From contig JAGYJL010000009.1 of NCBI GenBank assembly GCA_018402015.1, positions 1 through 56,733 of the forward strand: a stretch of 56,733 nucleotides of DNA, given 5' to 3'. Within the stretch, counting starts at the first letter, position 1; each line of letters begins with the position of its first letter. The DNA comes from Flavobacteriales bacterium. Lineage in GTDB: Bacteria; Bacteroidota; Bacteroidia; UBA10329. Of this stretch, positions 1 through 9,016 are shown in pieces. Below the pieces are notes generated by a model. That model saw only the letters and a program-made list of their open reading frames with translations, ran no database searches and was not told the DNA's origin. Made by a program: the position numbers and the translations under genes.

Positions 1-750
1 AAGACATTCGGTTATCAGGACGAAAGTAAATTGAACAACAGAACCATCAGAGCACACGAGCTGATCTCCACTTACGATAAGGTGTCTTGGGAAGACTTCA
101 AGACCATTAAGTACGATAGAAGCTTCAACGACAAAATGGCCACGTACAACATCAACAATATGTTGATGATTGAGCAGCTAAGCCCAGTAAAATACCCCGA
201 TCTTAAAGAGGCCATTGAGGTTGTAAAAACCTGGAATCACACGGCCGACCCGGACAATATGGAAGCTGCCTTGCTCATTTTCACCTTTAATAATCTGGCT
301 GCAGAGATCATGTCGCGCGGCATGCAGTATGCTACAAACACTTTCAGTGAAGAACAGTACGTTGATGCGCTTCGGAGCGCCAAAAAACATATGATCAAGC
401 ATTTCGGTTCGTTGCGTGTAAAATTGAGCGATGTGCAAAAGCACGTGAGAGGCGACATGGAGATAGGTGTAGGTGGTGCACCAGATGTTTTGGCAGCAAC
501 CATGAGCAAGCCGTATAAAAAAGGCATGCTGAAAACCTTTGTTGGCGATTCATACATCATTCTTGTGGATTTTGATAAGAATGGAGAACCTCGCATTGAG
601 ACAGTGAACGCATTTGGAGCATCGAACCGGCCAGATAGCAAGCACTACACCGACCAGATGGAACTTTGGGCCACACAGAAGACCAAGCCAATGAGTTTGA
701 ATCCGGAAGTAGTTCGCCAAAATGCCGAGCGGGTCTATCACCCGCAGTAA
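1..750 (+). CDS. Penicillin acylase family protein, 3' part only
   Basis: This is the C-terminal end of a penicillin/acyl-homoserine-lactone acylase-type Ntn hydrolase. The frame is open from the first base, so the start lies outside the window and no start codon should be assigned here. The visible part corresponds to the end of the beta subunit: it contains 'GDSYIILVDFDKNGEP', 'VNAFGASNRPDSKHYTDQ' and the closing 'LWATQKTKPMSLNPEVV', which match the family's typical GASG-like segment and C-terminal pattern. These enzymes hydrolyse amide bonds of acyl side chains, usually in the periplasm. The catalytic N-terminal Ser of the beta chain is upstream and cannot be checked. Family assignment is from recalled motifs; the substrate is unknown. 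Confidence 0.8.
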   Translation, partial: KTFGYQDESKLNNRTIRAHELISTYDKVSWEDFKTIKYDRSFNDKMATYNINNMLMIEQLSPVKYPDLKEAIEVVKTWNHTADPDNMEAALLIFTFNNLAAEIMSRGMQYATNTFSEEQYVDALRSAKKHMIKHFGSLRVKLSDVQKHVRGDMEIGVGGAPDVLAATMSKPYKKGMLKTFVGDSYIILVDFDKNGEPRIETVNAFGASNRPDSKHYTDQMELWATQKTKPMSLNPEVVRQNAERVYHPQ

Positions 751-830
751 AGCCATACTATGATGTGACGCTTGTCACCATGATGGACCTCGAGCGTAGC
801 TAAACTTGTTCTACACAAAAAACGTTCGTC

Positions 831-1040
831 ATGAAAAAGAACATGGGTTCAATTGACAGGATTGTCCGAATAATCATAGCGATCATTTTCGGGGCACTGT
901 ATTTCACAGGAACCGTTTCTGGTACTGTGGGCATCATTCTTTTGGTACTTGGAGCGGTTTTTCTACTCACGTCCTTCGTTAGCTTCTGTCCGTTGTACCT
1001 TCCTTTTGGAATTAGCACCTGCGCAAAAAAAGCCAGTTAG
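831..1040 (+). CDS. DUF2892 (YgaP-like) small membrane protein
   Basis: A 69-residue protein starting 'MKKNMGSIDRIVRIIIAI', with two hydrophobic helices (about residues 10-30 and 33-55) separated by a short glycine-containing turn. It ends with the 'CPLYLPFGISTC' cysteine motif typical of DUF2892, the membrane domain found in YgaP rhodanese proteins and as stand-alone proteins. The function of the stand-alone form is not known. It stands alone between the acylase gene and the polysaccharide operon. Confidence 0.8.
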   Translation: MKKNMGSIDRIVRIIIAIIFGALYFTGTVSGTVGIILLVLGAVFLLTSFVSFCPLYLPFGISTCAKKAS

Positions 1041-1141
1041 AATTCCTCTGTTTCTGGTGAGGGATGGCCAGAAGTGCCGTGTTCTCATTTTGTAGCATTC
1101 TGCTTACGCCAGAACGCGCCTGAATCCCCTATAAATTTTTC

Positions 1142-1149
1142 TACTTTTG
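1142..1149 (+). promoter_or_regulatory. Bacteroidota -7 box upstream of the polysaccharide operon
   Basis: The octamer TACTTTTG matches the Bacteroidota sigma-ABfr -7 consensus TAnnTTTG exactly and lies about 30 bases before the ATG of the first Wzz-like gene. No clear TTG -33 element is seen at the usual distance, so this is a plausible but unproven promoter. Confidence 0.45.
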
Positions 1150-1179
1150 CCACGCTCAAAATCGATGTAGCGCAGATAA

Positions 1180-2199
1180 ATGGCAGAAGACAAAAACTTA
1201 GGACTCGATTTCGATTCATCCAACCTGCTGTTGTTCATCATCCGTTGGAAGAAACCACTTGTGATCATTGCAGTTGCAGCAGCTGTCCTCTCTGCCATTT
1301 TCTCGGCACCAATGTTTATCACTCCCAAGTTTGAAAGTACGGTGATCATGTTCCCTACTTCAACAGCATCAATTTCCAAGTCGCTGTTGGCTAAGAACAA
1401 CGCAGCAAAAGAAGACCTCCTAAGCTTCGGAGAAGAAGAACAAGCAGAACAATTACTACAGATTCTTAACTCAGACGAGATACGTTCCAGAATTGTGGAG
1501 CAATACGATCTGATGACGCATTACGAGATCGACACAACCGATCAGTACAAGCAGACCAAACTATTCAAGGAGTACGAAAGCAATATCACTTATAAGCGTA
1601 CAGAATTTCAGTCGGTTCGAATTGATGTACTTGATTCTGACCCTCAGTTAGCTGCGGACATAGCCAACAATATTGCTGCGTTGGTTGACTCTGTAAAGAA
1701 CCGAATGCAAAAGGAAAGAGCCTACAAGGCCATGGCCATTGCCGAAGCGGAATACATGGAGATGAAAGACTATGTGAAGGAGTTGGAAGATTCTTTGAAC
1801 ACCATGCGCGAAATGGGCGTGAACGACTACGAATCCATGTCTGAGCGTTTCAACGAGTACTACGCTAAAGCAATTCTTGAAGGAAACAATCGGGCAGCTG
1901 AGAAACTTGCGGAGCAATTGAAGATTCTTTCTAAATATGGCGGTGCGTACGTTTCTATTCGCGACATGCTGGAACACGAAAAAGAACAATTGAGTCACTT
2001 ACGTGCCAAGTATCAGGAAGCGAGAGTAGACGCAGAGCAAACCTTACCCCATAAATTCATTGTAAACAGTGCATTTGCTGCTGAAAAGAAGAGCTATCCG
2101 ATAAGATGGTTGATCGTGTTGATCTCTACCTTATCTACGTTCATCATAGCATTGCTCGCAATCATTGTATACGAAAATGTAATACGCGCCAAAGTCTAA
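1180..2199 (+). CDS. Wzz-like chain-length/polysaccharide co-polymerase, copy 1
   Basis: A 339-residue protein with the architecture of Wzz/polysaccharide co-polymerases. It has a cytoplasmic N-terminus, a first transmembrane segment (about 30-50, 'KKPLVIIAVAAAVLSAIF') followed by 'TPKFESTVIMFP', a long charged periplasmic helical region, and a second transmembrane segment near the C-terminus after 'KKSYPIRWLIVLIS'. The 'YPIRW' sequence matches the proline-rich entry to TM2. No Walker kinase domain is present. It is followed after 4 bases by a paralogue and then an O-antigen ligase/polymerase-like gene. The context suggests control of surface polysaccharide chain length or export. Confidence 0.85.
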   Translation: MAEDKNLGLDFDSSNLLLFIIRWKKPLVIIAVAAAVLSAIFSAPMFITPKFESTVIMFPTSTASISKSLLAKNNAAKEDLLSFGEEEQAEQLLQILNSDEIRSRIVEQYDLMTHYEIDTTDQYKQTKLFKEYESNITYKRTEFQSVRIDVLDSDPQLAADIANNIAALVDSVKNRMQKERAYKAMAIAEAEYMEMKDYVKELEDSLNTMREMGVNDYESMSERFNEYYAKAILEGNNRAAEKLAEQLKILSKYGGAYVSIRDMLEHEKEQLSHLRAKYQEARVDAEQTLPHKFIVNSAFAAEKKSYPIRWLIVLISTLSTFIIALLAIIVYENVIRAKV

Positions 2200-2203
2200 C
2201 AGA

Positions 2204-3163
2204 ATGAGTAGCGAATACAACACTTCAGAGATTTTTGGGCTTTTGGTCAGATGGTGGAAGCAGCTGCTTATAGTAGCCGTGGTTGCAACAGTATTGTCAG
2301 CCTTATTTTCCAGTCCGTTTGTAATAACCCCGAAATACAAATCGTTTGCGGTTCTATATCCTGCAAACATCATCCCAATGGGAACGGAGACTCCAACCGA
2401 ACAAATGTTGCAGGTTTTAGAGTCGGATAATATCCGCGATTCGATCACAGAATTGTACCATTTGTTTGAAACCTATGGCATTGACCCATCAGGACAATCT
2501 GCGCAAACAGCACTGATCCGAGAATACCAAGACAATATAATCTTCAGAAAGACGGAATACGAATCTGTGGTGATAGAAGTAATGGACGCGGACCCGGTAC
2601 AAGCACGAGACATTGTGAACTCCATCATTTTCTACTTCAATAGAAAAGAACGGTCGCTGCAGAAAGAGAAATCGATGGAATTGGTAAAGATCCTTCAAGA
2701 ACAGGTTTCTAAAAAGAAGGCGGAAATGGACAGTATGGAAGCCGTTCTTACCAACCTTCGTCAAGATTATGGGATTCTAGATTATTCGTTGCAAACCGAA
2801 TACGCTACAGAGCGCTATCTTGAAGTAATATCAACACCAGGAAAGCAAGCTGGAGCCAAAGAGATAGAACCACTTTTGAATGCCTTGAAAGAGAAAGGTG
2901 GTGAGTTCATGTCGTTGAATGAGCACTTGTGGAGAATCCGAGGAGGATACAACAATCTCAAGGAGCAATTGGAAGCAGCTATCAGAGACGTGGAGAAGAA
3001 TCTAACCTATTGCAACATCATAACCAATCCGGTGGTGGCCGATAAGAAAGCATACCCTATACGGTGGCTTATTGTAGTAGTATCTGTACTCGGAACCTTA
3101 CTCATGACGTTCTTATTTCTGAGTGTGTTTGAAAACATGCGTGGGTCGGGAACAAAAACCTGA
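2204..3163 (+). CDS. Wzz-like chain-length/polysaccharide co-polymerase, copy 2
   Basis: A 319-residue paralogue of the preceding protein. It shares the N-terminal pattern 'LLVRWWKQLLIVAVVATVLS', the 'SSPFVITPKYKSFAVLYP' segment after TM1, the 'DNIIFRKTEYESVVIEVMD' block in the periplasmic part, and 'KKAYPIRWLIVVVSVLGT' before TM2. It appears to be a tandem duplication that has diverged. Two co-polymerases side by side could form a hetero-oligomer or act at different stages; that is inference. Translation is probably coupled with the next gene, since its stop is directly followed by that gene's start. Confidence 0.85.
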   Translation: MSSEYNTSEIFGLLVRWWKQLLIVAVVATVLSALFSSPFVITPKYKSFAVLYPANIIPMGTETPTEQMLQVLESDNIRDSITELYHLFETYGIDPSGQSAQTALIREYQDNIIFRKTEYESVVIEVMDADPVQARDIVNSIIFYFNRKERSLQKEKSMELVKILQEQVSKKKAEMDSMEAVLTNLRQDYGILDYSLQTEYATERYLEVISTPGKQAGAKEIEPLLNALKEKGGEFMSLNEHLWRIRGGYNNLKEQLEAAIRDVEKNLTYCNIITNPVVADKKAYPIRWLIVVVSVLGTLLMTFLFLSVFENMRGSGTKT

Positions 3164-4648
3164 TTGATCGTGCTGAATGCGCTCAAATCGTCTGCTGTTA
3201 ATGCGAAGCTGATCTATTTGGTAGGTGGGCTTTTCGCATTACTGAACGCTATTCTAATAGCAAACGAGTTCTACTTTGCTCCGCTTCTACCAGTAATGCT
3301 TGCTGTTGTATTGTTGGCATTTTTTGCGCTGGACAAACTGGTTCTGCTGGTTGTATTCCTTACTCCGCTAAGTGTCAATCTCACCGATATAGGACTGGGT
3401 GTAGGTTTGACAATACCTACAGACCCTTTGTTGTTCGGTGTAATGTTGATGTTCATCCTGAAACTGATTGCGGAGCGCAGATTCGACAAACGCATTGCAG
3501 ATCATCCCATAACGTTGGCCATCATCGTCAATTTGGTTTGGATCGGAATAACAACCGCTACCAGCGAAATGCCAGTTGTATCGTTGAAGTACTTCGTATC
3601 ACGGCTTTGGTACGTCATAACGTTCTACTTCGTCATGACACAGATTTTTCGGGATTTCAAGAACATCAAGTGGTTCTTGGCCATGTATATGACGGCTTTC
3701 ATTGGCATAATTGGATATACCATTGTCCATCACGCCATGTATGGATTCATGGAGCAACCAGCACACTGGGTAATGTCGCCATTCTTCAATGACCACACTT
3801 CGTACGGAGCGGCATTGGCCATGTTCTATCCATTGCTTATCGCTTTGACTTTTTCTAGTGACTACAGCAGAAGCTGGAAGATCGTCTTCTTTACCGTGCT
3901 TGCCATTTTTACTGTGGCACTTATTCTTTCGTACACTAGAGCTGCGTGGGTAAGTCTGGTAGGCGCATTAGGCGTGTATATGGTAATGAGGTTGCGTATC
4001 AAGTTCGTTACTATCATGTCTCTTGCTGCTGCATTCATTGTTGCATTGACTTTGAGCTGGGATACGATTGTAATGAAGTTGGAGAAAAACCGACAGGATT
4101 CCTCGGCTGAATTAACGGAACACGTTCAGTCCATCACCAATATATCTACAGATGCTTCTAACTTGGAACGTTTGAACAGGTGGACCTCCGCTTGGCGAAT
4201 GTTCAAAGAGCGTCCGTTTGTTGGTTGGGGACCGGGAACCTACATGTTCCAATATGCTCCTTTTCAGCTTTCTGCCAACAAGACCATCATAAGTACCAAC
4301 GCTGGAGATAAGGGAAATGCACACAGCGAGTACATTGGACCATTGGCCGAATCTGGGGTATTCGGTTTACTATCCTTTGTCATTCTGATCGTTGTGATGA
4401 TCTACGCATCGGTGATCCTTTATCCGCGCATGAAGAATAAAGAGCAAAGACTGTATATGATCTCACTGTTTCTTGGCTTGGTCACCTACCTGATACACGG
4501 AATTCTGAATAATTTCCTCGATACGGATAAGGCCTCTGCCCCATTCTGGGGATTCATTGCCGCTATGGTTGCCATTCAGGTGTACCACATGAAGGACGAG
4601 GATGAAGCTGATAGGCAGAAAAAACTACTTGAATCTGGTGGTAAGTAA
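3164..4648 (+). CDS. O-antigen ligase/polymerase-like membrane protein
   Basis: A 494-residue multi-pass membrane protein with roughly ten to twelve hydrophobic helices and the long periplasmic loop of the Wzy_C/WaaL family. The signature 'NRWTSAWRMFKERPFVGWGPGTY' region (abridged: RW..A..M....P..GWGPG) and 'GNAHSEYIGPLAESGVFGL' with the conserved His are both visible near residues 345-410. The function would be ligation or polymerisation of polysaccharide repeat units in the inner membrane. The start is either TTG at 3164 or GTG at 3170; no ATG is suitably placed. The 3' end overlaps the convergent phosphatase gene by 24 bases. Confidence 0.85.
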   Translation: MIVLNALKSSAVNAKLIYLVGGLFALLNAILIANEFYFAPLLPVMLAVVLLAFFALDKLVLLVVFLTPLSVNLTDIGLGVGLTIPTDPLLFGVMLMFILKLIAERRFDKRIADHPITLAIIVNLVWIGITTATSEMPVVSLKYFVSRLWYVITFYFVMTQIFRDFKNIKWFLAMYMTAFIGIIGYTIVHHAMYGFMEQPAHWVMSPFFNDHTSYGAALAMFYPLLIALTFSSDYSRSWKIVFFTVLAIFTVALILSYTRAAWVSLVGALGVYMVMRLRIKFVTIMSLAAAFIVALTLSWDTIVMKLEKNRQDSSAELTEHVQSITNISTDASNLERLNRWTSAWRMFKERPFVGWGPGTYMFQYAPFQLSANKTIISTNAGDKGNAHSEYIGPLAESGVFGLLSFVILIVVMIYASVILYPRMKNKEQRLYMISLFLGLVTYLIHGILNNFLDTDKASAPFWGFIAAMVAIQVYHMKDEDEADRQKKLLESGGK

Positions 4649-5884
4649 GGCGATATCGTCTACGTACGGCATATGGCCCTTGTGGCTTCGAAGATGTCTA
4701 ACAATACTGTCATTAACTTCTCTTACAGGGCTGTTCTGATTGTCGAGTAATATGAGTTCGAGTTTGCTTTCACCAAATTCCCGCTCCCGCGCATTTTCCA
4801 ACTCCACTACTCCATCGGTATAACAGGTTATCAGCGAACCTGGTTCAAGAATTACAATACCCTCTCTAATTGATGGGAGTTCATCCAACATTCCAAGCCC
4901 AGGACAACCGGTTGAAAGGGCACTCGTGGTATCATTGGAAACCAATATTGGCGGATTCTGACCGGCATTGACGTATTGAAGAACACGTGTTACATAGTTG
5001 TACTTCGCAATGAAGATGGTTATGAACTTCTCTCCCATTGCAGAATTCATCACCTTGACGTTCAGTTCCTGTACAAGGTCTGTCAGTGAGGTTTCATGTT
5101 TGAAAAGTGCTCTGAGATTTGCCTGAAAATTCGACATCAGCAAGGCGGCAGAAACTCCTTTACCAGACACATCTGCCATACAGAATGCAATCTCATTATC
5201 ACTAAGTTGAATGAAATCATAATAGTCGCCTCCAACGTCCTGATGTGGTTTGTGGTAAGCAGCCATTTCAATGTTGTCATTCTGTGGAAGTCTGCTTGGA
5301 AATAGCATATTCTGCATTTCCGATGCTAACTCCATCTCGCGCTTCATTCCTGCCCTTCTCAAATTCTCCTTGAACAAACGCTTGTTCTCAATGGAAACTG
5401 TAATGATATTGGCCAAGGTTTGGATGAACGGAATGTGCCGAGTCTTTGTATTCTCAATTAGATCTTCGTTAATATCTCCCGCTAACAAATACGCCAACGG
5501 CACATTCTTGTGCATAATGGGAATAATGACATCGAACTGATCAAAATACTTTTCTCCACCTTTCGAGCCCTCTTTCACCTCATTAATCAGAAGCAGATCC
5601 AGTTCAATATCAGGTAACTTAAGATTTGGAACAAGACCGTGTGCAATGGATGTTTCCCACTCGTCATCCTTAGTAAAGAACAATAGGCGGCCAATATTGA
5701 GTTGGTTCCTCAGAACAAACTCGAAGATCTTCAACAACTGCTCTCTTGAGAAGTTATTGTTAATGGCATTGGTGATCTCCAACAGCGAATTAAGCTTAAG
5801 GTTCTTAAGCTTTAAAGCAGAGTTTGCTATCTTGAGAGTCTCAAGAATTATCTGCTCATTTTTATTCTTACTGATGCTGGTCAA
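4625..5884 (-). CDS. RsbU-type PP2C phosphatase with GAF-like sensor domain
   Basis: A 419-residue protein. Residues about 35-190 look like a GAF sensor domain. Residues about 200-419 are a SpoIIE/PPM serine phosphatase: 'PHQDVGGDYYDF', 'MADVSGKGVSAALLMSNF' and 'CYTDGVVELENARE' carry the metal-binding Asp/Gly residues of the family. Such proteins dephosphorylate anti-anti-sigma (STAS) factors or similar partners. No STAS or anti-sigma gene is next to it here, so its target is unknown. A coiled linker joins the two domains. It is transcribed away from the LpxD/EF-P pair and its end overlaps the upstream polysaccharide gene. Confidence 0.85.
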   Translation of the reverse strand: MTSISKNKNEQIILETLKIANSALKLKNLKLNSLLEITNAINNNFSREQLLKIFEFVLRNQLNIGRLLFFTKDDEWETSIAHGLVPNLKLPDIELDLLLINEVKEGSKGGEKYFDQFDVIIPIMHKNVPLAYLLAGDINEDLIENTKTRHIPFIQTLANIITVSIENKRLFKENLRRAGMKREMELASEMQNMLFPSRLPQNDNIEMAAYHKPHQDVGGDYYDFIQLSDNEIAFCMADVSGKGVSAALLMSNFQANLRALFKHETSLTDLVQELNVKVMNSAMGEKFITIFIAKYNYVTRVLQYVNAGQNPPILVSNDTTSALSTGCPGLGMLDELPSIREGIVILEPGSLITCYTDGVVELENAREREFGESKLELILLDNQNSPVREVNDSIVRHLRSHKGHMPYVDDIALLTTRFK

Positions 5885-6003
5885 GGTCTTATCTTATGGC
5901 CTGATGAAAGTACGAAGTTCACGTAGCGATGCGAAATCATTTAGACCAAGGTATTTAACAACGTGACGAGGGAATGAAAAGAAATGCTGGCTCTACAAGT
6001 AGC

Positions 6004-6936
6004 CTATCTTTTTAGCTCTTCAATAATGGCCGGAAGTTGTTTGATCAGTGCCAATTCCTTCATTTTTTCACGTGCTTCGCGCACTGGACTACCAAAATAA
6101 GTTATGCCACCTTTCAATGATTTGGCTAAGCCTGACTGACCAAGAACTACAGCACCTTTTCCGATGGTAAGATCTTTCTGAACGCCTACTTGTCCCCACA
6201 GGATCACATCATCTTCGACCGTCACAACACCAGCAATTCCAACCTGAGAGGCAAAAAGGCAGTTTTGACCAATAACGGTATCATGACCTATCTGAACCAT
6301 GTTGTCAATCTTGGTGCCCTTACCGATCACTGTTTCGGAAGTTACGCCTCTATCAATGGTACAAGATGCTCCTATCTCTACATCATCTTCAATTCTAACT
6401 GTACCACTGGAATTCAGTTTCTTAAACCCTTGTGGGGATCTTTGGTAGTAAAATGCATCAGCACCGATTACTGTTCCTGAATGGATGATAACGTTGTTTC
6501 CAATACAACAACCATCGTAAATGGTAACGTTCGGGTGTATGAAACAATCTTGTCCAATGGTAACATTCTTTCCTAGGAATACGCCCGGCATGAGTACCGT
6601 TCCTTCACCGACTTTGGCGGAAGGACTGACCATTTCTGCGCAACCAATGTCTCCGCGCAGTTCTTTTGACAGAGCCGTAAAAACATCAAACGGCTTGTCT
6701 ACCAACAGAAGCACTTTCCCTTGAGGGGCTTCAAACAGCTCATTTACAAGTATAGCCGTTGCTTTAGAAGCAAGGGCTTTCTTAATGTACTTTGAACTAT
6801 CACAGAAAGTAAGTTCACCGTCTTCAACTCGATGGATCTCATTGATTCCAACTATCTTGATTTCACTATTACCAATGCATTTGGCATTGAGCTGCGCAGC
6901 CAGATCGGCTGCTGTTATAGCTTCAGGGAAATTCAA
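6004..6936 (-). CDS. lpxD: UDP-3-O-(3-hydroxyacyl)glucosamine N-acyltransferase LpxD
   Basis: A 310-residue protein with an N-terminal uridine-binding domain (residues 1-95, '[11 protein letters not shown]') followed by a left-handed beta helix of hexapeptide repeats (about 100-270). Motifs include '[20 protein letters not shown]' and 'IGADAFYYQ', as in LpxD, and the catalytic-type His lies in '[13 protein letters not shown]'. LpxD transfers a 3-hydroxyacyl chain from ACP to UDP-acyl-glucosamine in lipid A synthesis in the cytoplasm. It starts 2 bases after the stop of the elongation factor P gene, so the two are probably co-transcribed. Its length is slightly short of E. coli LpxD (about 340), as in other Bacteroidota. 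Confidence 0.9.
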   Translation of the reverse strand: MNFPEAITAADLAAQLNAKCIGNSEIKIVGINEIHRVEDGELTFCDSSKYIKKALASKATAILVNELFEAPQGKVLLLVDKPFDVFTALSKELRGDIGCAEMVSPSAKVGEGTVLMPGVFLGKNVTIGQDCFIHPNVTIYDGCCIGNNVIIHSGTVIGADAFYYQRSPQGFKKLNSSGTVRIEDDVEIGASCTIDRGVTSETVIGKGTKIDNMVQIGHDTVIGQNCLFASQVGIAGVVTVEDDVILWGQVGVQKDLTIGKGAVVLGQSGLAKSLKGGITYFGSPVREAREKMKELALIKQLPAIIEELKR

Positions 6937-6938
6937 TA

Positions 6939-7502
6939 TTATTCCTTAACGCGTTCCATGTATTCGCCTGTTCTCGTGTCAATTCGGATCTTATCTCCTT
7001 CATTGACAAACAGTGGAACTTTGATCTCTGCACCTGTTTCTAGCGTAGCGGGTTTCATCGTATTCGTAGCAGTATCGCCCTTTATCCCTGGCTCAGAATA
7101 AGTGATCAACAATTCAACGAATGTTGGTGCTTCTGCCAGAATAGGCTGGTCGCTTTCGAAACCGACCTTCACGATCATACTCTCTTTCAAGAATCGAGCA
7201 TTATCACCAAATAAGGTTTTAGGAATGTGAACCTGCTCGTACGTTTCCTGATTCATGCATACAAAGTGCTCACCTTCTTCGTAGATGTACTGCAACTCGG
7301 TGTAAACCAAACGTGCCATATCAACACTTTCACCCGATCTGAATCTGTTCTCGTAGCTTCTGCCAGATTGTATTGATTTCATCTTAACCTGATAGAAAGC
7401 TCCGCCTTTACCGGGCATAGTATGCTGCTTTTCCTGTACAATGCATAATTCTCCGTTGTAACGGATTACCGAACCTATTTTGATGTCTGATGTAGATGCC
7501 AT
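6939..7502 (-). CDS. efp: Translation elongation factor P
   Basis: A 187-residue protein of full EF-P length. The N-terminal KOW-like domain carries the loop '[16 protein letters not shown]', with Lys32 at the tip that interacts with the peptidyl-transferase centre. The central and C-terminal OB domains end with '[17 protein letters not shown]', a classic EF-P ending. EF-P rescues ribosomes stalled at polyproline. No neighbouring Lys-modifying gene (epmA/epmB or ymfI) is visible. It is the first gene of the efp-lpxD pair, with a well-formed promoter just upstream. Confidence 0.95.
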   Translation of the reverse strand: MASTSDIKIGSVIRYNGELCIVQEKQHTMPGKGGAFYQVKMKSIQSGRSYENRFRSGESVDMARLVYTELQYIYEEGEHFVCMNQETYEQVHIPKTLFGDNARFLKESMIVKVGFESDQPILAEAPTFVELLITYSEPGIKGDTATNTMKPATLETGAEIKVPLFVNEGDKIRIDTRTGEYMERVKE

Positions 7503-7523
7503 TTATTCTTATTTCGTGCCGCG

Positions 7524-7553
7524 CAAAATTACACATGTTACCAAGAGGTGCAA
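7524..7553 (-). promoter_or_regulatory. Bacteroidota-type promoter for efp-lpxD
   Basis: On the reverse strand TTG (7553-7551) is followed after 19 bases by TAATTTTG (7531-7524), matching the -33 TTG / -7 TAnnTTTG consensus with good spacing. It ends about 22 bases before the efp ATG. Confidence 0.6.
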
Positions 7554-7597
7554 TGCCGTGCTTTTGGAATGTTTCATAGCTTGCAGCGCAGATTAAA

Positions 7598-9016
7598 ATG
7601 GTATTCAGCAGTAGTCTATTTCTGGTCTATTTCCTGCCGGTATTCCTAATAGCTTACCTGCTAACTCCGAAGAGTGCACGAAATTTTGTGGCACTGGTTG
7701 GCAGCACCTTTTTCTACGCTTGGGGTGCACCCAAATTCGTTTTCGTAGTTTTTGCCAGTCTTGCGCTTGATTTCTGGCTTGTCAAGCAGTTTGCTTCAGA
7801 CAGATTTAAACGGGTAGCTGTAACGGCTAGCGTAGTGCTTAATGTGGGACTTCTGGCCTACTTCAAGTACGCAAACTTCTTTGTAGACAACGTGAATTCC
7901 ATGCTCCAAAACTTGGGATCAAACGAACTTGGGTGGACTGCAGTTGCCCTTCCTATCGGCATTTCGTTCTTCACTTTTCAGAAATTGAGCTACACGCTTG
8001 ATGTCTACAAGGGAAAGCATGCTCCGTTAAAGCATTTCAGCGATTATGCGCTGTACATCATTCTGTTCCCTCAACTTATTGCCGGACCGATCGTTCGTTT
8101 CAATGAGATCGCAGATCAATTGATCGATAGATCGCAGCACGAAACAATTGACGATCGATTATTGGGATTCTTCCGGTTCTGTATTGGTTTGGCCAAGAAA
8201 GTTCTTGTAGCCAATGTAGTTGGTCAGGTAGCCGATTCTGCTTTTGCGTTAGAAGGAGATTCTCTCACGCTTTCATGGGCCTGGGTGGGAATTCTGGCTT
8301 ACACCATGCAGATCTATTTCGATTTTTCTGGGTATTCAGATATGGCTATCGGCCTTGGCAGAATGATGGGTTTTGTGTTCCCAGAGAACTTCAACAGTCC
8401 ATACGTTTCATCTAGTATTACCGAATTTTGGAGGCGCTGGCACATGACACTAAGCAGATGGATGAAAGATTATCTCTACATCCCGCTTGGCGGAAATAGA
8501 ATTGGAACAGGTAGAACATATTTTAACCTTTGGACGGTTTTCCTTCTTTCGGGTCTGTGGCACGGAGCATCATGGAACTTTGTAATCTGGGGTGGTTATC
8601 ACGGCCTATTTCTTGTTTTGGAAAGGCTGTTTCTGGGAAACGTATACCAACGAATTGGAAGAATTCCCAGTACAGTTTTTACGTTCCTCATTGCTATGTT
8701 CGGCTGGGTTCTGTTCCGGACAGAAACCTTTACAGACGCACTGCATTTCTACCAAGCTTTATTGTCTTTCGGGCAGGATTTCAATTTACCTGGGCTCAGT
8801 ACCGAATTCAAATGGACAATGGGCGCAGCATTGATCTTTTCTTTCATGGCCATTGTTCCGGCAATGGAAAAATGGAGCAATGATATGGTTCAGAATTCAA
8901 AGGTTGGAATTTTCGCAAATGCTTTCAAAACCATTGTTTCCATCCTTCTTTTCGTATTCTGTTTGAGTATGATAACGGCTTCTGGTTTCAACCCATTCAT
9001 ATACTTCAAGTTTTGA
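7598..9016 (+). CDS. MBOAT family O-acyltransferase (AlgI-like)
   Basis: A 472-residue multi-pass membrane protein of the membrane-bound O-acyltransferase family. It starts 'MVFSSSLFLVYFLPVFL', as AlgI-like proteins do. 'QIYFDFSGYSDMAIGLGRMM' and 'SSSITEFWRRWHMTLSRWMK' are the two conserved family blocks, and 'SGLWHGASWNFVIWGGYHG' carries the catalytic His. It would move an acyl (usually acetyl) group across the inner membrane for modification of an exported polysaccharide. The next gene, an AlgX/AlgJ-like SGNH protein, overlaps its stop codon by 4 bases, which supports one operon and one machine. Confidence 0.93.
   Translation: MVFSSSLFLVYFLPVFLIAYLLTPKSARNFVALVGSTFFYAWGAPKFVFVVFASLALDFWLVKQFASDRFKRVAVTASVVLNVGLLAYFKYANFFVDNVNSMLQNLGSNELGWTAVALPIGISFFTFQKLSYTLDVYKGKHAPLKHFSDYALYIILFPQLIAGPIVRFNEIADQLIDRSQHETIDDRLLGFFRFCIGLAKKVLVANVVGQVADSAFALEGDSLTLSWAWVGILAYTMQIYFDFSGYSDMAIGLGRMMGFVFPENFNSPYVSSSITEFWRRWHMTLSRWMKDYLYIPLGGNRIGTGRTYFNLWTVFLLSGLWHGASWNFVIWGGYHGLFLVLERLFLGNVYQRIGRIPSTVFTFLIAMFGWVLFRTETFTDALHFYQALLSFGQDFNLPGLSTEFKWTMGAALIFSFMAIVPAMEKWSNDMVQNSKVGIFANAFKTIVSILLFVFCLSMITASGFNPFIYFKF

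Noticed and set aside
752-790. Hairpin GTGAC-GCTT-GTCAC after the acylase gene as a terminator
   Set aside because: Short stem and no T-run on either side.
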